From positions 1 through 58,733 of IMG/VR virus record IMGVR_UViG_3300025138_010775: a stretch of 58,733 nucleotides of DNA, one strand, 5' to 3'. Below the pieces are notes generated by a model. That model had not been told where the DNA came from and searched no databases. It worked only from the letters and a program-made list of their open reading frames with translations. Source of the DNA: a virus. Made by a program: the position numbers and the translations under genes. The number at the start of each line of letters is the position of its first letter. Position 1 is the first letter of the stretch. Of this stretch, positions 45,435 through 54,574 are shown one piece after another.

Positions 45435-46122
45435 TATCAAGTCTACGGACTATATCCCCTATAATTGGATTTCTCACAATATCGGAAGTTTCTAGTCTAC
45501 AAGATCCGACACTATTGATATCATCTAGCCTATTAATTAATTCTAAAAAACCACCCTGTTGTTGTCTTTGTAGATCCGACTGAGCGATATCTCCAGTAAG
45601 GACCATTTTACTGTTCATGCCAATACGTGTTAAAAGCATTTTCAATTGATCATACGAAGCATTCTGACATTCGTCAGCCACAATAAAAGAATTATGGAAA
45701 CTTCTGCCCCTCATTAAACCTAAAGGTACAACTTCAATTTTTCTACCTACTTTTAATTTAGTATAACTCTGCATTTGTAAGAAATAATTAATTTCATCAA
45801 ATAAAGGCAGCAAATATGGGTGTAATTTTTCTTCTGCTGTACCGGGTAAATATCCTAGTTTTTCTCCTGCTTCTACAACAGGTCTAGTGATTACAATTTT
45901 TTCTACCTTTAAATCTAAAAGATATTCTAGGGCCATGCCTATAGCAATATGTGTTTTGCCACTACCAGGAACACCTTGACAAAATGTTACAGTATTTTCT
46001 GCTACTTCTCTGATATATTCTTTTTGATTTATTGTTCTAGGTTTTAGTCTATTTTTAAAACCAATAACATGTTCATCAGGAGTTAATTTATCAAGAGTTT
46101 TTTTGGGTTTTCTTTTTCTCAA
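45421..46122 (-). CDS. phoH: PhoH-like ATPase, TTG start
   Basis: P-loop GVPGSGKTHIA (50-60), VITRPVVEAGEKLGYLPG, FIVADECQNAS (Walker B) and MVLTGDIAQSD are the hallmarks of PhoH. The start codon is TTG with GAGGT 6 nt upstream (46129-46133). 233 aa is typical for phage PhoH, which lacks the N-terminal nuclease domain of PhoH2 proteins. Its phage role is unsettled, with links to RNA metabolism and phosphate stress proposed in the literature. Confidence 0.88.
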   Translation of the reverse strand: MRKRKPKKTLDKLTPDEHVIGFKNRLKPRTINQKEYIREVAENTVTFCQGVPGSGKTHIAIGMALEYLLDLKVEKIVITRPVVEAGEKLGYLPGTAEEKLHPYLLPLFDEINYFLQMQSYTKLKVGRKIEVVPLGLMRGRSFHNSFIVADECQNASYDQLKMLLTRIGMNSKMVLTGDIAQSDLQRQQQGGFLELINRLDDINSVGSCRLETSDIVRNPIIGDIVRRLDNEQP

Positions 46123-46146
46123 AACTTTACCTCTATAAGATTAGAA

Positions 46147-48345
46147 TTAAATTAGACAAGCACCACCGGCACAACTAATTTCCTCTATTCCTACGGTATT
46201 ATCCTCAGTTTCCATAAGCTGCGTATAATCAACCTTAGTAAAACTATTATATAAATCACAGTATATTTTCCAATTATATACGTCTTTCATACAATATGTT
46301 AATCTTTTTAAATCTTCTTCAAAATATTTTTTAGCGAACCTATGCATTTTTATAGCAAAGATTTTTTTATCGTCAGAGTCCTTGTCGGATTGCTGATCTA
46401 GCGTGATATAGTCACAAGCAGCCCATAGGTTTAAATTAAAGGCATTGAGTCCAAGTTCTATTAAACCAGAACACCACAGTCCCGCGTCTCCATACTCTTT
46501 CACTATTTCTCTACTAGTGTAAACAGTAGTAAAAGGAGCTTGCGGATAATCTTTATCTCCACTTTGTGGTATCAGACTAATTCCTGCAAAAAATTTACGA
46601 TTATTATAAATAAACTTAGTAACAGATTCCCATTCGTCAGGTTGTACAGTAACTGTATTGCTAACATTGTGGCTTAGAAAGTCTTGAGTACATAAGGATC
46701 TGTTTTTTCCAGAATGCACCCAGTTTCTTTGAGCGTCTTTTACAACACCTAGCATCTCAACAGCAGGTAATTGATTTTTTAGTTTTGACCCATCAGGCAC
46801 TTCTATAGGAAATTTTACTACCTCATCTGTATCATTCGCAGACCAAGATGATTTTTCACAAGCTAACGGGTTATAGCTTTTAAAATATTGATATGGAGGT
46901 TCTAATATGTTGGCCTGTACATGCCTAATGTATCTTTTAGCATGGTGTGGATGAATGCCTGAACTAGTACCTAGCATACTACTACTTGTACCTTCTGGTT
47001 TTAAACAGGTTACTCTAGCAGCTTGATTAATGCCTATTATCTTAGCCAGTTCTTTATTTGTATCAACAGCAATTTTAGCACCTTTTTTTAATACTTTTTC
47101 TGTTAAGACTAATTCATGTTTTTCCATAATGCCAGTTAGAGATACTCCTAGTAAAGCTTCTCTTTCAAAAATAGCATTTGTTGTATCTCCTAAGTATTCT
47201 AAATCTGTAAAGCCAGCCTGTAATGTGCCAATAACAGCAGCTGCCTTACATCTTTCGTAAAAATCTTCTTCGTCAATTACAGAAGAACAATTAATAGTAG
47301 AAAGATTACAGCCTTGCCATCCAGACTTGCCTGTTTTTTCGTCAACAGGCCACATGCCTACTTCAACACAAGGGTTGAATGTCATTTCAGTAGAATCGCT
47401 CCAGATAAAACCTGGTTCTCCAAACTCTTTAACCGATTCCATGAGTTCTGAAAATTGTTCATATGTAGTATCATCTTTCAAAAGCAAAGCAGAATTGTTG
47501 CTTCTGGCTCTTTGTGGATTATCTACATACCAGTTACCTGTCTTGGCCTTAGCCATCTCTTCGTCATCTGCACTAAATAATGCTAAAGACGCACTTCTAC
47601 GAACACCACCAGATAGTACAGCATCGCTGCTGTGCATAATAACATCATAAGCATCGATCGGTCGTAATTTTTTTTGCTTACTTTCAACACATGCCTCCAA
47701 TAATTCTCTAATTTTTTCTAAACCTTTTTGTAGTGGTTCAAAACCAGGGGCTTTGCCAACACCAGAAGATAGGGTTGACCCCTTTTTACGAATATTGCTA
47801 TAGTCAAAAACTATATACTTGTCTTTATATTCAGCAAATCTTGATTCACTAGGCTTACTAAAGTAGGAACTTAGTAAAACACCTAGAGAGTCTGCCCAGC
47901 CTTCGATACTGTCTTCTACTTTATACTTTACACCTTTTCTTTTGTCTTTTTTATTATGAGATAATGTTGGCAGTTTACTGATATGATGTTTTTGTACGCT
48001 AAAGCCCGTACCACTACCACACAACAGTAACCAAAAACATTCTTGAAAGAATCTTGAACGATCACAGTATGAACTGGTACAGTTATATATTTTTGCGTGT
48101 CTTTTTAATATCGGCTCTCCACCAAACTGTAAAGCTCTTTGGCTTCCTAATACTTTCTTCTTGAGCATAATATCGTACGCCCAATTAATTTGTTCTGTAA
48201 TATTTTCATTTTTATATTGAGTATGCATCATGTTCTTGACACGATCTACTGCCTCTTTCCATGTCTCTCTACGATTTTCTTTTTCTATCCATCTTGCATA
48301 TTTACTAACGAAAGTATAGTTTTGCAGTTCGTTCAACGCCGACAT
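46147..48345 (-). CDS. nrdJ: Class II (B12-dependent) ribonucleoside-triphosphate reductase
   Basis: Monomeric RTPR-type enzyme of 732 aa. Key residues: Cys89 in YNCTSSYC and the Cys of QGCNLSTINC form the redox pair; NPCVEVG carries the N-C-E active triad with the radical Cys. RPIDAYDVIMHSSDAVLSGG and CLKPEGTSSSMLGTSSGIHP are conserved barrel segments. The C-terminus has the CAGGAC (CX4C) reducing pair. No NrdB gene is nearby, as expected for a cobalamin enzyme, so the phage would rely on host B12. AAGGAG precedes the ATG. It makes dNTPs for replication and has its own candidate promoter. Confidence 0.9.
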   Translation of the reverse strand: MSALNELQNYTFVSKYARWIEKENRRETWKEAVDRVKNMMHTQYKNENITEQINWAYDIMLKKKVLGSQRALQFGGEPILKRHAKIYNCTSSYCDRSRFFQECFWLLLCGSGTGFSVQKHHISKLPTLSHNKKDKRKGVKYKVEDSIEGWADSLGVLLSSYFSKPSESRFAEYKDKYIVFDYSNIRKKGSTLSSGVGKAPGFEPLQKGLEKIRELLEACVESKQKKLRPIDAYDVIMHSSDAVLSGGVRRSASLALFSADDEEMAKAKTGNWYVDNPQRARSNNSALLLKDDTTYEQFSELMESVKEFGEPGFIWSDSTEMTFNPCVEVGMWPVDEKTGKSGWQGCNLSTINCSSVIDEEDFYERCKAAAVIGTLQAGFTDLEYLGDTTNAIFEREALLGVSLTGIMEKHELVLTEKVLKKGAKIAVDTNKELAKIIGINQAARVTCLKPEGTSSSMLGTSSGIHPHHAKRYIRHVQANILEPPYQYFKSYNPLACEKSSWSANDTDEVVKFPIEVPDGSKLKNQLPAVEMLGVVKDAQRNWVHSGKNRSLCTQDFLSHNVSNTVTVQPDEWESVTKFIYNNRKFFAGISLIPQSGDKDYPQAPFTTVYTSREIVKEYGDAGLWCSGLIELGLNAFNLNLWAACDYITLDQQSDKDSDDKKIFAIKMHRFAKKYFEEDLKRLTYCMKDVYNWKIYCDLYNSFTKVDYTQLMETEDNTVGIEEISCAGGACLI

Positions 48346-48405
48346 TATTTCTCCTTAAAAATTATTCTTGAGCAAGCCCTGGTAAGAAGTGATCATTTCA
48401 TAGAT

Positions 48406-48434
48406 ATGATAAATCATAGGTTAGAGTTTTGCAA
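48406..48434 (-). promoter_or_regulatory. Candidate promoter for the ribonucleotide reductase operon
   Basis: On the - strand TTGCAA (48429-48434), a 17-bp spacer and TATCAT (48406-48411) lie 60 nt before the nrdJ ATG in the largest gap of this strand. The region (48346-48466) also has an AGCCCT/AGGGCT inverted repeat (48375-48380 with 48434-48439) bracketing the promoter, and an ATGAT/ATCAT hairpin over the -10 box. No tRNA or other gene is seen in this gap. Confidence 0.45.
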
Positions 48435-48466
48435 GGGCTACGGGACATTAAAACGTTAAGTTATTT

Positions 48467-48961
48467 TTATAATACACCAGCTAAATTTTTGATCCAGGAA
48501 AAGTCTGTTTCAACTTTTTCTATAGTTATTTTTGTTTGGTGTACGAAAAGGTCAAATTTATTTTTTTCTTCCTGATTAAACAGATGTGTGCCGTGACTAT
48601 CAGCCATAATGACTTTTTGTATTCCTTCTTGCCATAAAGACATAATACAATCATTACAACTTTGTCCTGTTATATAAGCTACTCCATTATCCGGCCTAAT
48701 CACACAATTAGATAGAGCATTTCTTTCTGCATGTATCATCCAATGATATTTTTCTGGTCTTGTTTTTGGTAAGGCAGCGTCGTCCATACCTTTTGGAAAT
48801 CCGTTGTATCCTACTCCCAAAATTCTATGTTGCTGATCTGTTATTACACATCCGTGTTGTGTATGTATGTCATGGCTGCGTTGAGAAATCAACTTAGCGA
48901 TACCTAAAAAATAATTATTCCAGTCTGGTCTCATGTAATTATCATATGTTAAATTAGGCAC
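48467..48961 (-). CDS. dCMP deaminase
   Basis: Zinc-dependent deaminase: HAERNAL with the catalytic Glu, then QSCNDC (the PCxxC position; Pro is replaced by Ser). The N-terminus RPDWNNYFLGIAKLISQRS is typical of phage dCMP deaminases. The frame begins with GTG at 48961; ATG at 48934 (MRPDW) fits the family N-terminus better, and neither has a clear ribosome site. It supplies dUMP for dTTP synthesis; no thymidylate synthase is in the window. Confidence 0.85.
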   Translation of the reverse strand: MPNLTYDNYMRPDWNNYFLGIAKLISQRSHDIHTQHGCVITDQQHRILGVGYNGFPKGMDDAALPKTRPEKYHWMIHAERNALSNCVIRPDNGVAYITGQSCNDCIMSLWQEGIQKVIMADSHGTHLFNQEEKNKFDLFVHQTKITIEKVETDFSWIKNLAGVL

Positions 48962-48981
48962 TGTGTCAATAGCAAATAATA

Positions 48982-50034
48982 TTATTTCTTGTGCAAGATT
49001 GCGTAGTCGTAAAAACTGTCTATTTCGTCCTTGCTGATCTTTTGGCTGTTCTCGTCTGAATAGTTTAAAATGAGATTGCTAACTAAATATTGTCTATTAA
49101 TAAATTTTGCAGTTGCTATGTTTTTTGGATCTATGAATAATGTAAACAAACAATCAAGAGATTCTTTTATAAAGTAATCATATGCTACTTTAGCATTTAC
49201 TTCTTGTACATAACTTTTTAAATAATTTTCTGTTAGTTTTAAGAACTTGATAAGTTGATCATTGCCTGTAGCATATAGGGCCGTACCTCCATTTATGTGT
49301 GTATTCATTACAGTCAGCCTTTTGCTCCCAACATCTTTTGTCTTCTGTTCTGTTCCATCATATATAGATCCACATATCCAAAAATTACCATTATATTTAA
49401 CGAAACCCCGTAATCTGTTTAACCAATCTTTACCAAAATAACAATCACATTCTAAAAACAAACATGTATTATATTTTTGAAGCCAATCAAAAGTTTTATA
49501 AAAAGTATAATTAGGACCAGAATAATAACCATAATCTGGTATGGTAGCATACTCTTTATTGCTTTTTTTATCATAGTATATATCATATTCTTTAGGAATA
49601 TCTAAACATATAATTGTTACAGAATTAAAGAACTGTTTAAAGAATTTAATATCTATAGAGCTTTGCATATTTTGTTTGGTTACAACAACAAAGTCCAAGT
49701 CCACAGAATATGTATGCTTTTCAAGCTCTTCACAAAATCTCATATATAAACCGTTTGACAGCTCATTACCTGTCATCAAAAGAACAACGGCTTCTAGAGA
49801 ATTTTTAAATTTTATAGGCTTGATATCAATATTTATTAATTCGTCTATAGCTGGCGAACACAAAGGGGTTGAACGATAATCTCTATTCTCTTCTTTGCCG
49901 TATTCTAAATAGTGTTGTTCGGCGTCTTTTTGGTTGTAAATACCAGCAGATACTAAATCATAATTATGAAATAGGTATTGTCTCCATTTAAAGTTTACTG
50001 GTAATTTGTTTTCCATACTATAAAAACATTTCAT
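48982..50034 (-). CDS. Glycosyltransferase-like protein with HYLxYG module (350 aa)
   Basis: The N-terminal 60 residues (KWRQYLFHNYDLVSAGI, AEQHYLEYGKEENRDY) form the NPDL/HYLxYGxxExR module shared with the next upstream gene. The remainder has LEAVVLLMTGN, FVVVTK, a Cys-rich CLFLECDCYFG with an ECD (DxD-like) motif and INGGTALYA, consistent with a GT-A-type transferase. It overlaps the two-domain transferase by 17 nt. Acceptor unknown. Confidence 0.65.
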   Translation of the reverse strand: MKCFYSMENKLPVNFKWRQYLFHNYDLVSAGIYNQKDAEQHYLEYGKEENRDYRSTPLCSPAIDELINIDIKPIKFKNSLEAVVLLMTGNELSNGLYMRFCEELEKHTYSVDLDFVVVTKQNMQSSIDIKFFKQFFNSVTIICLDIPKEYDIYYDKKSNKEYATIPDYGYYSGPNYTFYKTFDWLQKYNTCLFLECDCYFGKDWLNRLRGFVKYNGNFWICGSIYDGTEQKTKDVGSKRLTVMNTHINGGTALYATGNDQLIKFLKLTENYLKSYVQEVNAKVAYDYFIKESLDCLFTLFIDPKNIATAKFINRQYLVSNLILNYSDENSQKISKDEIDSFYDYAILHKK

Positions 50035-52189
50035 TTAAACAGTTGTTGAAAATCTTTTTATTAAATTTATTTTTTGTATATTGCTTCATATTATTTCTAA
50101 TATTTGTCCAAATATTTTTATCTGTATATAACATAGCTATTTTTTCAGCAAAATCTTGATCATCTTTTCCTATTAAGCATTCTTTTCCATTAGACCATTC
50201 TAGCTGTTTTGCAAGCAAAGGAGTTATAACTGAAGGCAAACCATAAGAAACAGCATTAGTAACTTTATGAGGTATGCCAGCAGCAAATCTTGTAGGACCA
50301 ATAAATAGCTTGCAGTTATTATAATAAGAGTCTAATGCTTCGACACCACCTATTACTTTAATATTTTTGGTGTTATCTAAAGCCTTGATTGCTGGAGACC
50401 TGTTGTAGCCCACTAACAATAAATTGCAGTCTAGCTTATCTAGAGTTTTAGGCCATACATTATTAATAAAATAGACTATAGAATCATAATTAGGATTATA
50501 TTTATTTTCATTAATTATAGCTCCAACAAATAAAATATCTTTTCTTTTATTAAAAGATTTGTCTCCAAATCTAATTGGGTGGTAATGTCCAAGTATTTTA
50601 GTATTGGTGACTTTATTTTTTTCAAAAAAACCTTTTTCGTAATTAGACACAAGACATATCGTATCAGCAGGTTTGGTTATGGCAAGTTCTTTTAATCTGT
50701 GTCTGTCTTTAATCTTTTCAGATAGTTCTAGCCCATCTATTATCTCTGCTTGCAAAATCTCTCTATTGGCATAAATTGCTTCAGCATCATATATTATTTT
50801 AGCTTTATTATTCTCCTTAATGTCATTCATATATCTTGCTGCATTATGTGGCCTACTAATAAAAGCAATATCATATAAATTTTTTCTATCCAATATAAAA
50901 CTTTTAAAATCTAAATCTTTATTAACAACCTCAACACCTAGTTGTTGAAATTCTGATAAAATATTTTTGTCTGTAACTGTTTCAGGACAAGTGGCATACA
51001 AAGTTATTTGTAAGCCTAAGGATGCAATATATTTTAAAATGTCGTATGATCTAGGATATCCTTGTCCTTTTTTAGGATCTGGCAATATATCATCTACATA
51101 TAACAGTCTTTTGTTTTTATTAACGGATCTAGTTATATGTATGCTTTCTTGTCTAGAAGGAAAACTTTCTAATGATTTATGCCATTTGCTAACAAATATA
51201 TTTCTATTTTGTTTTTGAATGTCTAGGGCCTTATCTGCAAAAGTACTGTACTCAAAGTGATATATCTTAGATAAAGGCTGATATATAATTTTATAGCCCA
51301 TTTGTTTAAGCTTCATACAATAGTCTACTTCTTCATAATAACCAGGACTATATTCAAGATCAAAACCACCAATCTGTGACCAAAGATCCTTTTTAGTTAT
51401 TAATAATGCCCCAGAACAAAAATCTACTTGTTTAACATAATTATATTCTGGTTTTGTATAGTCATCATTTCTTCCATGCCCAAAACATGAACCGTCACTT
51501 AATACGATAGATCCGGCTTCTTGCAAAAGACCGTTAGACATAATTATCATGCCCCCAGCAGCACCAACATTTTTATTTTTAATCGTATGATATAAAGTAG
51601 ACACTGTTTCTTTTAAAACTATAGTATCATTATTGAGAAATAGAATATAAGGAGCTTTTGATGAGTTTGTTCCTATGTTACAAGATTCTACAAAACCAAG
51701 GTTGGAACTATTATTAATAAGAGTAATACCCTGAACATATTCTTGTAAAACTTTATTAGTATTATCTGTGGAGCAATCATTGACCACAATGATCTCGCAA
51801 TCTTTGATCATGTCTGCTTTGTATAAAGATTCTAGGCACGCTAGAGTATAATAGGGTTTATTATAACTAGGTACAATTATAGTAACTTTAGGCTTATTTG
51901 TTTTTTTGAAAATAATTTTTGTATTATTACAAATAGCTTGCCATTTGTCTATGGTCCTATTTAAAGACGTTTGTTGCAGCATTAAAGCAGCGGGTTTTGC
52001 TGTTTTATATTGTCTATTCTCTTTTATTCCAAATAACAGATAATGTTCTGTAGCGGATAACTCATCGTTAACTCCGTTTTTTTGTAGGTCTGGATTTAGA
52101 GACAGATATGTTTTAAAACAAAAATCTGCTGGCCTTAAACTATGAAGATCTTTACATGATCTTGCTGTTTCTTGATTAGATTGCCACAT
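50018..52189 (-). CDS. Two-domain glycosyltransferase GT2-GT4 (723 aa)
   Basis: Residues 20-65 are the NPDL...HYLLFGIKENRQY module. A GT2 domain follows (about 100-345): VTIIVPSYNKPYYTLACLES, IIVVNDCSTDNT, LFLNNDT (DxD equivalent), GGFDLEYSPGYYEEVDYC (with the ED base). The C-terminal part (about 365-723) is GT-B/GT4-like: LLYVDDILPDPKKGQGYPRS, DILFVGAI, LLVGYNRSPAIKAL, FIGPTRFAAGIPHKVTNAVSYGLP. Such fusions build polysaccharide or rhamnan-type chains. With the RmlB/RmlC genes it suggests a deoxysugar is transferred. No membrane segments. Confidence 0.82.
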   Translation of the reverse strand: MWQSNQETARSCKDLHSLRPADFCFKTYLSLNPDLQKNGVNDELSATEHYLLFGIKENRQYKTAKPAALMLQQTSLNRTIDKWQAICNNTKIIFKKTNKPKVTIIVPSYNKPYYTLACLESLYKADMIKDCEIIVVNDCSTDNTNKVLQEYVQGITLINNSSNLGFVESCNIGTNSSKAPYILFLNNDTIVLKETVSTLYHTIKNKNVGAAGGMIIMSNGLLQEAGSIVLSDGSCFGHGRNDDYTKPEYNYVKQVDFCSGALLITKKDLWSQIGGFDLEYSPGYYEEVDYCMKLKQMGYKIIYQPLSKIYHFEYSTFADKALDIQKQNRNIFVSKWHKSLESFPSRQESIHITRSVNKNKRLLYVDDILPDPKKGQGYPRSYDILKYIASLGLQITLYATCPETVTDKNILSEFQQLGVEVVNKDLDFKSFILDRKNLYDIAFISRPHNAARYMNDIKENNKAKIIYDAEAIYANREILQAEIIDGLELSEKIKDRHRLKELAITKPADTICLVSNYEKGFFEKNKVTNTKILGHYHPIRFGDKSFNKRKDILFVGAIINENKYNPNYDSIVYFINNVWPKTLDKLDCNLLLVGYNRSPAIKALDNTKNIKVIGGVEALDSYYNNCKLFIGPTRFAAGIPHKVTNAVSYGLPSVITPLLAKQLEWSNGKECLIGKDDQDFAEKIAMLYTDKNIWTNIRNNMKQYTKNKFNKKIFNNCLNEMFL

Positions 52190-52190
52190 A

Positions 52191-52682
52191 CTATTTGCAA
52201 ATATTATTGTCTTTATCAGAAATTATTGTTGGCTCTATTGGCCAATCTATATTATAGTCTTTATAACAATATGATTGATCCAATTTGCTATTATATTCAT
52301 GGTCTTGTTGATATATTAAAATACAGTCTTCTAATGCTAAAAAGGCATGGCCACAAAATGCAGGAATGTATAAACTATTAAATTTAGCTGATGTTAATTC
52401 TATTCCAAAATATTCTCCATATGTTTTGCTGGTAGGTCGTAGGTCCACACAAACATCATATACTGAACCACTGATACAGGTAACATATTTTGCATATGGA
52501 GTCCTGTGAACGCCTCTTAAGGTCCCTTTTTTAGAAGAACTATAATTTGTTTGCACAGGTTTAAATGACGCATCAGATTTAGAACTTTTGAAGATTTCAC
52601 AAAAAATGCCTCTATGATCTTTAAACATAGTTGGCTCTATGCAAAAGCAATTATCTATATGGGTACTATACTTATTCACCAC
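52191..52682 (-). CDS. dTDP-4-dehydrorhamnose 3,5-epimerase-like (RmlC), GTG start
   Basis: Cupin fold with FKDHRGIFCEIF (RmlC opening), SKKGTLRGVHRTPYAK (catalytic His in LRGxH), ISGSVYDVCVDLRPTSKTYGEY and IPAFCGHAFLALED. 163 aa, near the family norm (about 180). The start is GTG at 52682 with GGA 6 nt upstream; it overlaps the RmlB gene by 11 nt. It epimerises the RmlB product toward dTDP-L-rhamnose-like sugars. No RmlA or RmlD is seen, so the pathway depends on host or on the nucleotidyltransferase-like gene. Confidence 0.8.
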   Translation of the reverse strand: MVNKYSTHIDNCFCIEPTMFKDHRGIFCEIFKSSKSDASFKPVQTNYSSSKKGTLRGVHRTPYAKYVTCISGSVYDVCVDLRPTSKTYGEYFGIELTSAKFNSLYIPAFCGHAFLALEDCILIYQQDHEYNSKLDQSYCYKDYNIDWPIEPTIISDKDNNICK

Positions 52683-53658
52683 TTAACATCCAGTCTATTG
52701 TTTTAGTTAGAGAATCATCAAAACTAATAGGCTGCTGCCATCCCATATTTCGAAGTTTACTGCCGTCAAGACTGTATCTTCTATCATGACCGGGTCTGCT
52801 TTTTTCTAAATCAACATATTGTAGTCTAGGTTTTTTATTCATTGATAAACCTAGTTTTTTAACCATATCGTCATTATATAGCTCAACATCCCCAACCACA
52901 TTATAGTGTTCTCCTGCTTTCCCGTGATTAAATAAAAATAGGGTAGCATTTGCTGCATTTCTTGCATGGAGCCAATGTCTTTGCCCTACATATTCAACAT
53001 TGCCTTGACTATCTAACTTAGCATGTATCTTTACTGGCTGATTTCTATTTATGAGATCAATAGCTAAAGCAACAAATTTTTCTTTATGCTGTCTTTCTCC
53101 AAAAAGATTCATAGTATAAGTATGAATAATTGGCAATTTGTATGTATTGTGGTATGCTATCCCCAATGCCCCTTGTCCTGCTTTACTAGCACTATAGGGA
53201 TTACTAGGTCTCCACCTATCGTCCTCTTTAAAGTCGTACCCTTCTGGTGCTGGACCAAAAACTTCATCCGTTAAATAGTTAATAAATAAAGCCTTGGGGC
53301 AATATTTTCTATACCACTCTAATAAATTTAAAGTCCCCATAACATTATCTTCAACAAACTGTTTGGGGTGAGTTATACTGCGAGTAACATGACTATTTGC
53401 TGCTATATGAGCAACATAATCAACTTCTCCTATTGCTTCTATGGTATGAGGAGGTAGATCAAACTTTAAATCGTGATATACTATCTTAATTCTATGAGCA
53501 TTTTCTTTTACATGTAAACTATTGACTATTCTTTCCATATCTCCGACATAAGTTAATCTACACAGAGCTACTATATTCCAGTCAGTATTTACTAATACCT
53601 CTTCTACAAAATGGGATCCTAAAAAACCGGAAGCACCGGTTATTAATACTGTTTTCAT
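52672..53658 (-). CDS. NAD-dependent sugar dehydratase/epimerase (RmlB-like)
   Basis: Extended SDR: ITGASGFLGSHFVEE (NAD loop), DYVAHIAANSHVTRS, LTDEVFGPAPEG (the TDEV motif, with the DE catalytic pair), NPYSASKAGQG (YxxxK), NLFGERQ. These are the features of dTDP-glucose 4,6-dehydratase. 328 aa is normal. TAGGATAA precedes the ATG. It is the first gene of the sugar module. Confidence 0.82.
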   Translation of the reverse strand: MKTVLITGASGFLGSHFVEEVLVNTDWNIVALCRLTYVGDMERIVNSLHVKENAHRIKIVYHDLKFDLPPHTIEAIGEVDYVAHIAANSHVTRSITHPKQFVEDNVMGTLNLLEWYRKYCPKALFINYLTDEVFGPAPEGYDFKEDDRWRPSNPYSASKAGQGALGIAYHNTYKLPIIHTYTMNLFGERQHKEKFVALAIDLINRNQPVKIHAKLDSQGNVEYVGQRHWLHARNAANATLFLFNHGKAGEHYNVVGDVELYNDDMVKKLGLSMNKKPRLQYVDLEKSRPGHDRRYSLDGSKLRNMGWQQPISFDDSLTKTIDWMLSGE

Positions 53659-53679
53659 TTTTATCCTATATGATAGATT

Positions 53680-53955
53680 TTAAGTATCGTGATGTTCGTC
53701 ACTCAAGTCTGGTTCAACTTCAGTGCTTAACACTATATTAAGAGCAGCATCCTTTATGTCTACTTTCAAAATTTTATCAGACCACGATAACAAAGCCTTG
53801 GTTATATCTCTTGGGTTAAGATCATCTCCTGAAGAGTCTATATGATCTTTTGCTTCGGAAGCGATTATACCAGGATTGGCCATATCTTCTACATATATAT
53901 CTATAGTGTTTATGTCGTAAACTATAGAATCGAAATACTCAAAATGATTACTCAT
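53680..53955 (-). CDS. Small acidic protein of unknown function (91 aa)
   Basis: Asp/Ile-rich protein without signal peptide or membrane segment. It ends with a DEHHDT tail. It lies between the sugar module and the membrane-protein cassette with a 3-nt gap on one side and 21 nt on the other. No family recognised. Confidence 0.5.
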   Translation of the reverse strand: MSNHFEYFDSIVYDINTIDIYVEDMANPGIIASEAKDHIDSSGDDLNPRDITKALLSWSDKILKVDIKDAALNIVLSTEVEPDLSDEHHDT

Positions 53956-53958
53956 GTT

Positions 53959-54210
53959 TTATTTTTTCTCTGTTAATTTGTTATATAGTACTAGTGCAAT
54001 AACTCCACCAGCTACTCCTAAAAATATACCAGATGGCTCTAATTGTGAATTAAAACCACAGATATAATGTACTGCTCCTCCCATATAGGAACCAGCAACA
54101 CCCAGCGCAATAGTTTTAAAAAAACCAAAATTTTCTTCTCCCGGTACTAAGCTTTTTGCAATAGCGCCAACAAAAATACCATATACTGCCCATACTAATA
54201 AACTAAACAT
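53959..54210 (-). CDS. GlsB/YeaQ/YmgE-like small membrane protein (83 aa)
   Basis: Three hydrophobic helices (about 3-20, 30-50, 60-77) with GxxVGAIAKSLVPGEE between the first and second and GVAGSYMGG in the second match the transglycosylase-associated/GlsB family of small stress membrane proteins. In phages such proteins are often found in holin-like positions. It overlaps the upstream gene by 8 nt. Confidence 0.75.
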   Translation of the reverse strand: MFSLLVWAVYGIFVGAIAKSLVPGEENFGFFKTIALGVAGSYMGGAVHYICGFNSQLEPSGIFLGVAGGVIALVLYNKLTEKK

Positions 54211-54574
54211 TATTGGATGCCTCCACGATTTCTATAAGTTTTTCTTCCGTGAGTTCGTTACCTACTTCCATGATTGATTCTGTCATAGATCTACCATATA
54301 TTTTATATTGTTCTCTGCCTATGTGTTGTCTGATTGCCTTTTTTATTCTCATTACTGTATACCAAGAATTTCTATCACAAACTTTTTTGATTCTTTTTGC
54401 ACAAGATTCCGACGTTCGTTGTTTATCACAGTGCTGCATTATTCTAACTAAATTTAAAATAATACCTATAATCATAATAGTTAAGATAATACTACCAAAG
54501 TTTTCATCTTTGCTTTTTTCTGCAGATTTAGTAGATATTGTTCGTGCTATATCTTCTAGTGTTTCATTATTCAT
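54203..54574 (-). CDS. Single-pass membrane protein with Cys/Arg-rich soluble part (123 aa)
   Basis: One transmembrane helix (about 27-45, FGSIILTIMIIGIILNLV) is followed by a basic region with several Cys (CDK, CAKRIKKVCD). No family recognised. It sits in a run of overlapping membrane-protein genes (8 nt overlaps on each side); a role in lysis or envelope modification is inferred. Confidence 0.55.
   Translation of the reverse strand: MNNETLEDIARTISTKSAEKSKDENFGSIILTIMIIGIILNLVRIMQHCDKQRTSESCAKRIKKVCDRNSWYTVMRIKKAIRQHIGREQYKIYGRSMTESIMEVGNELTEEKLIEIVEASNNV

Noticed and set aside
48370-48445. tRNA-like gene in the gap before nrdJ
   Set aside because: There is an inverted repeat of 6 bp at tRNA-like distance, but no T-loop consensus, no acceptor pairing of 7 bp and no anticodon arm.
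48346-48466. Cobalamin riboswitch
   Set aside because: The conserved B12-box sequence is not visible and the gap is too short for the full aptamer.
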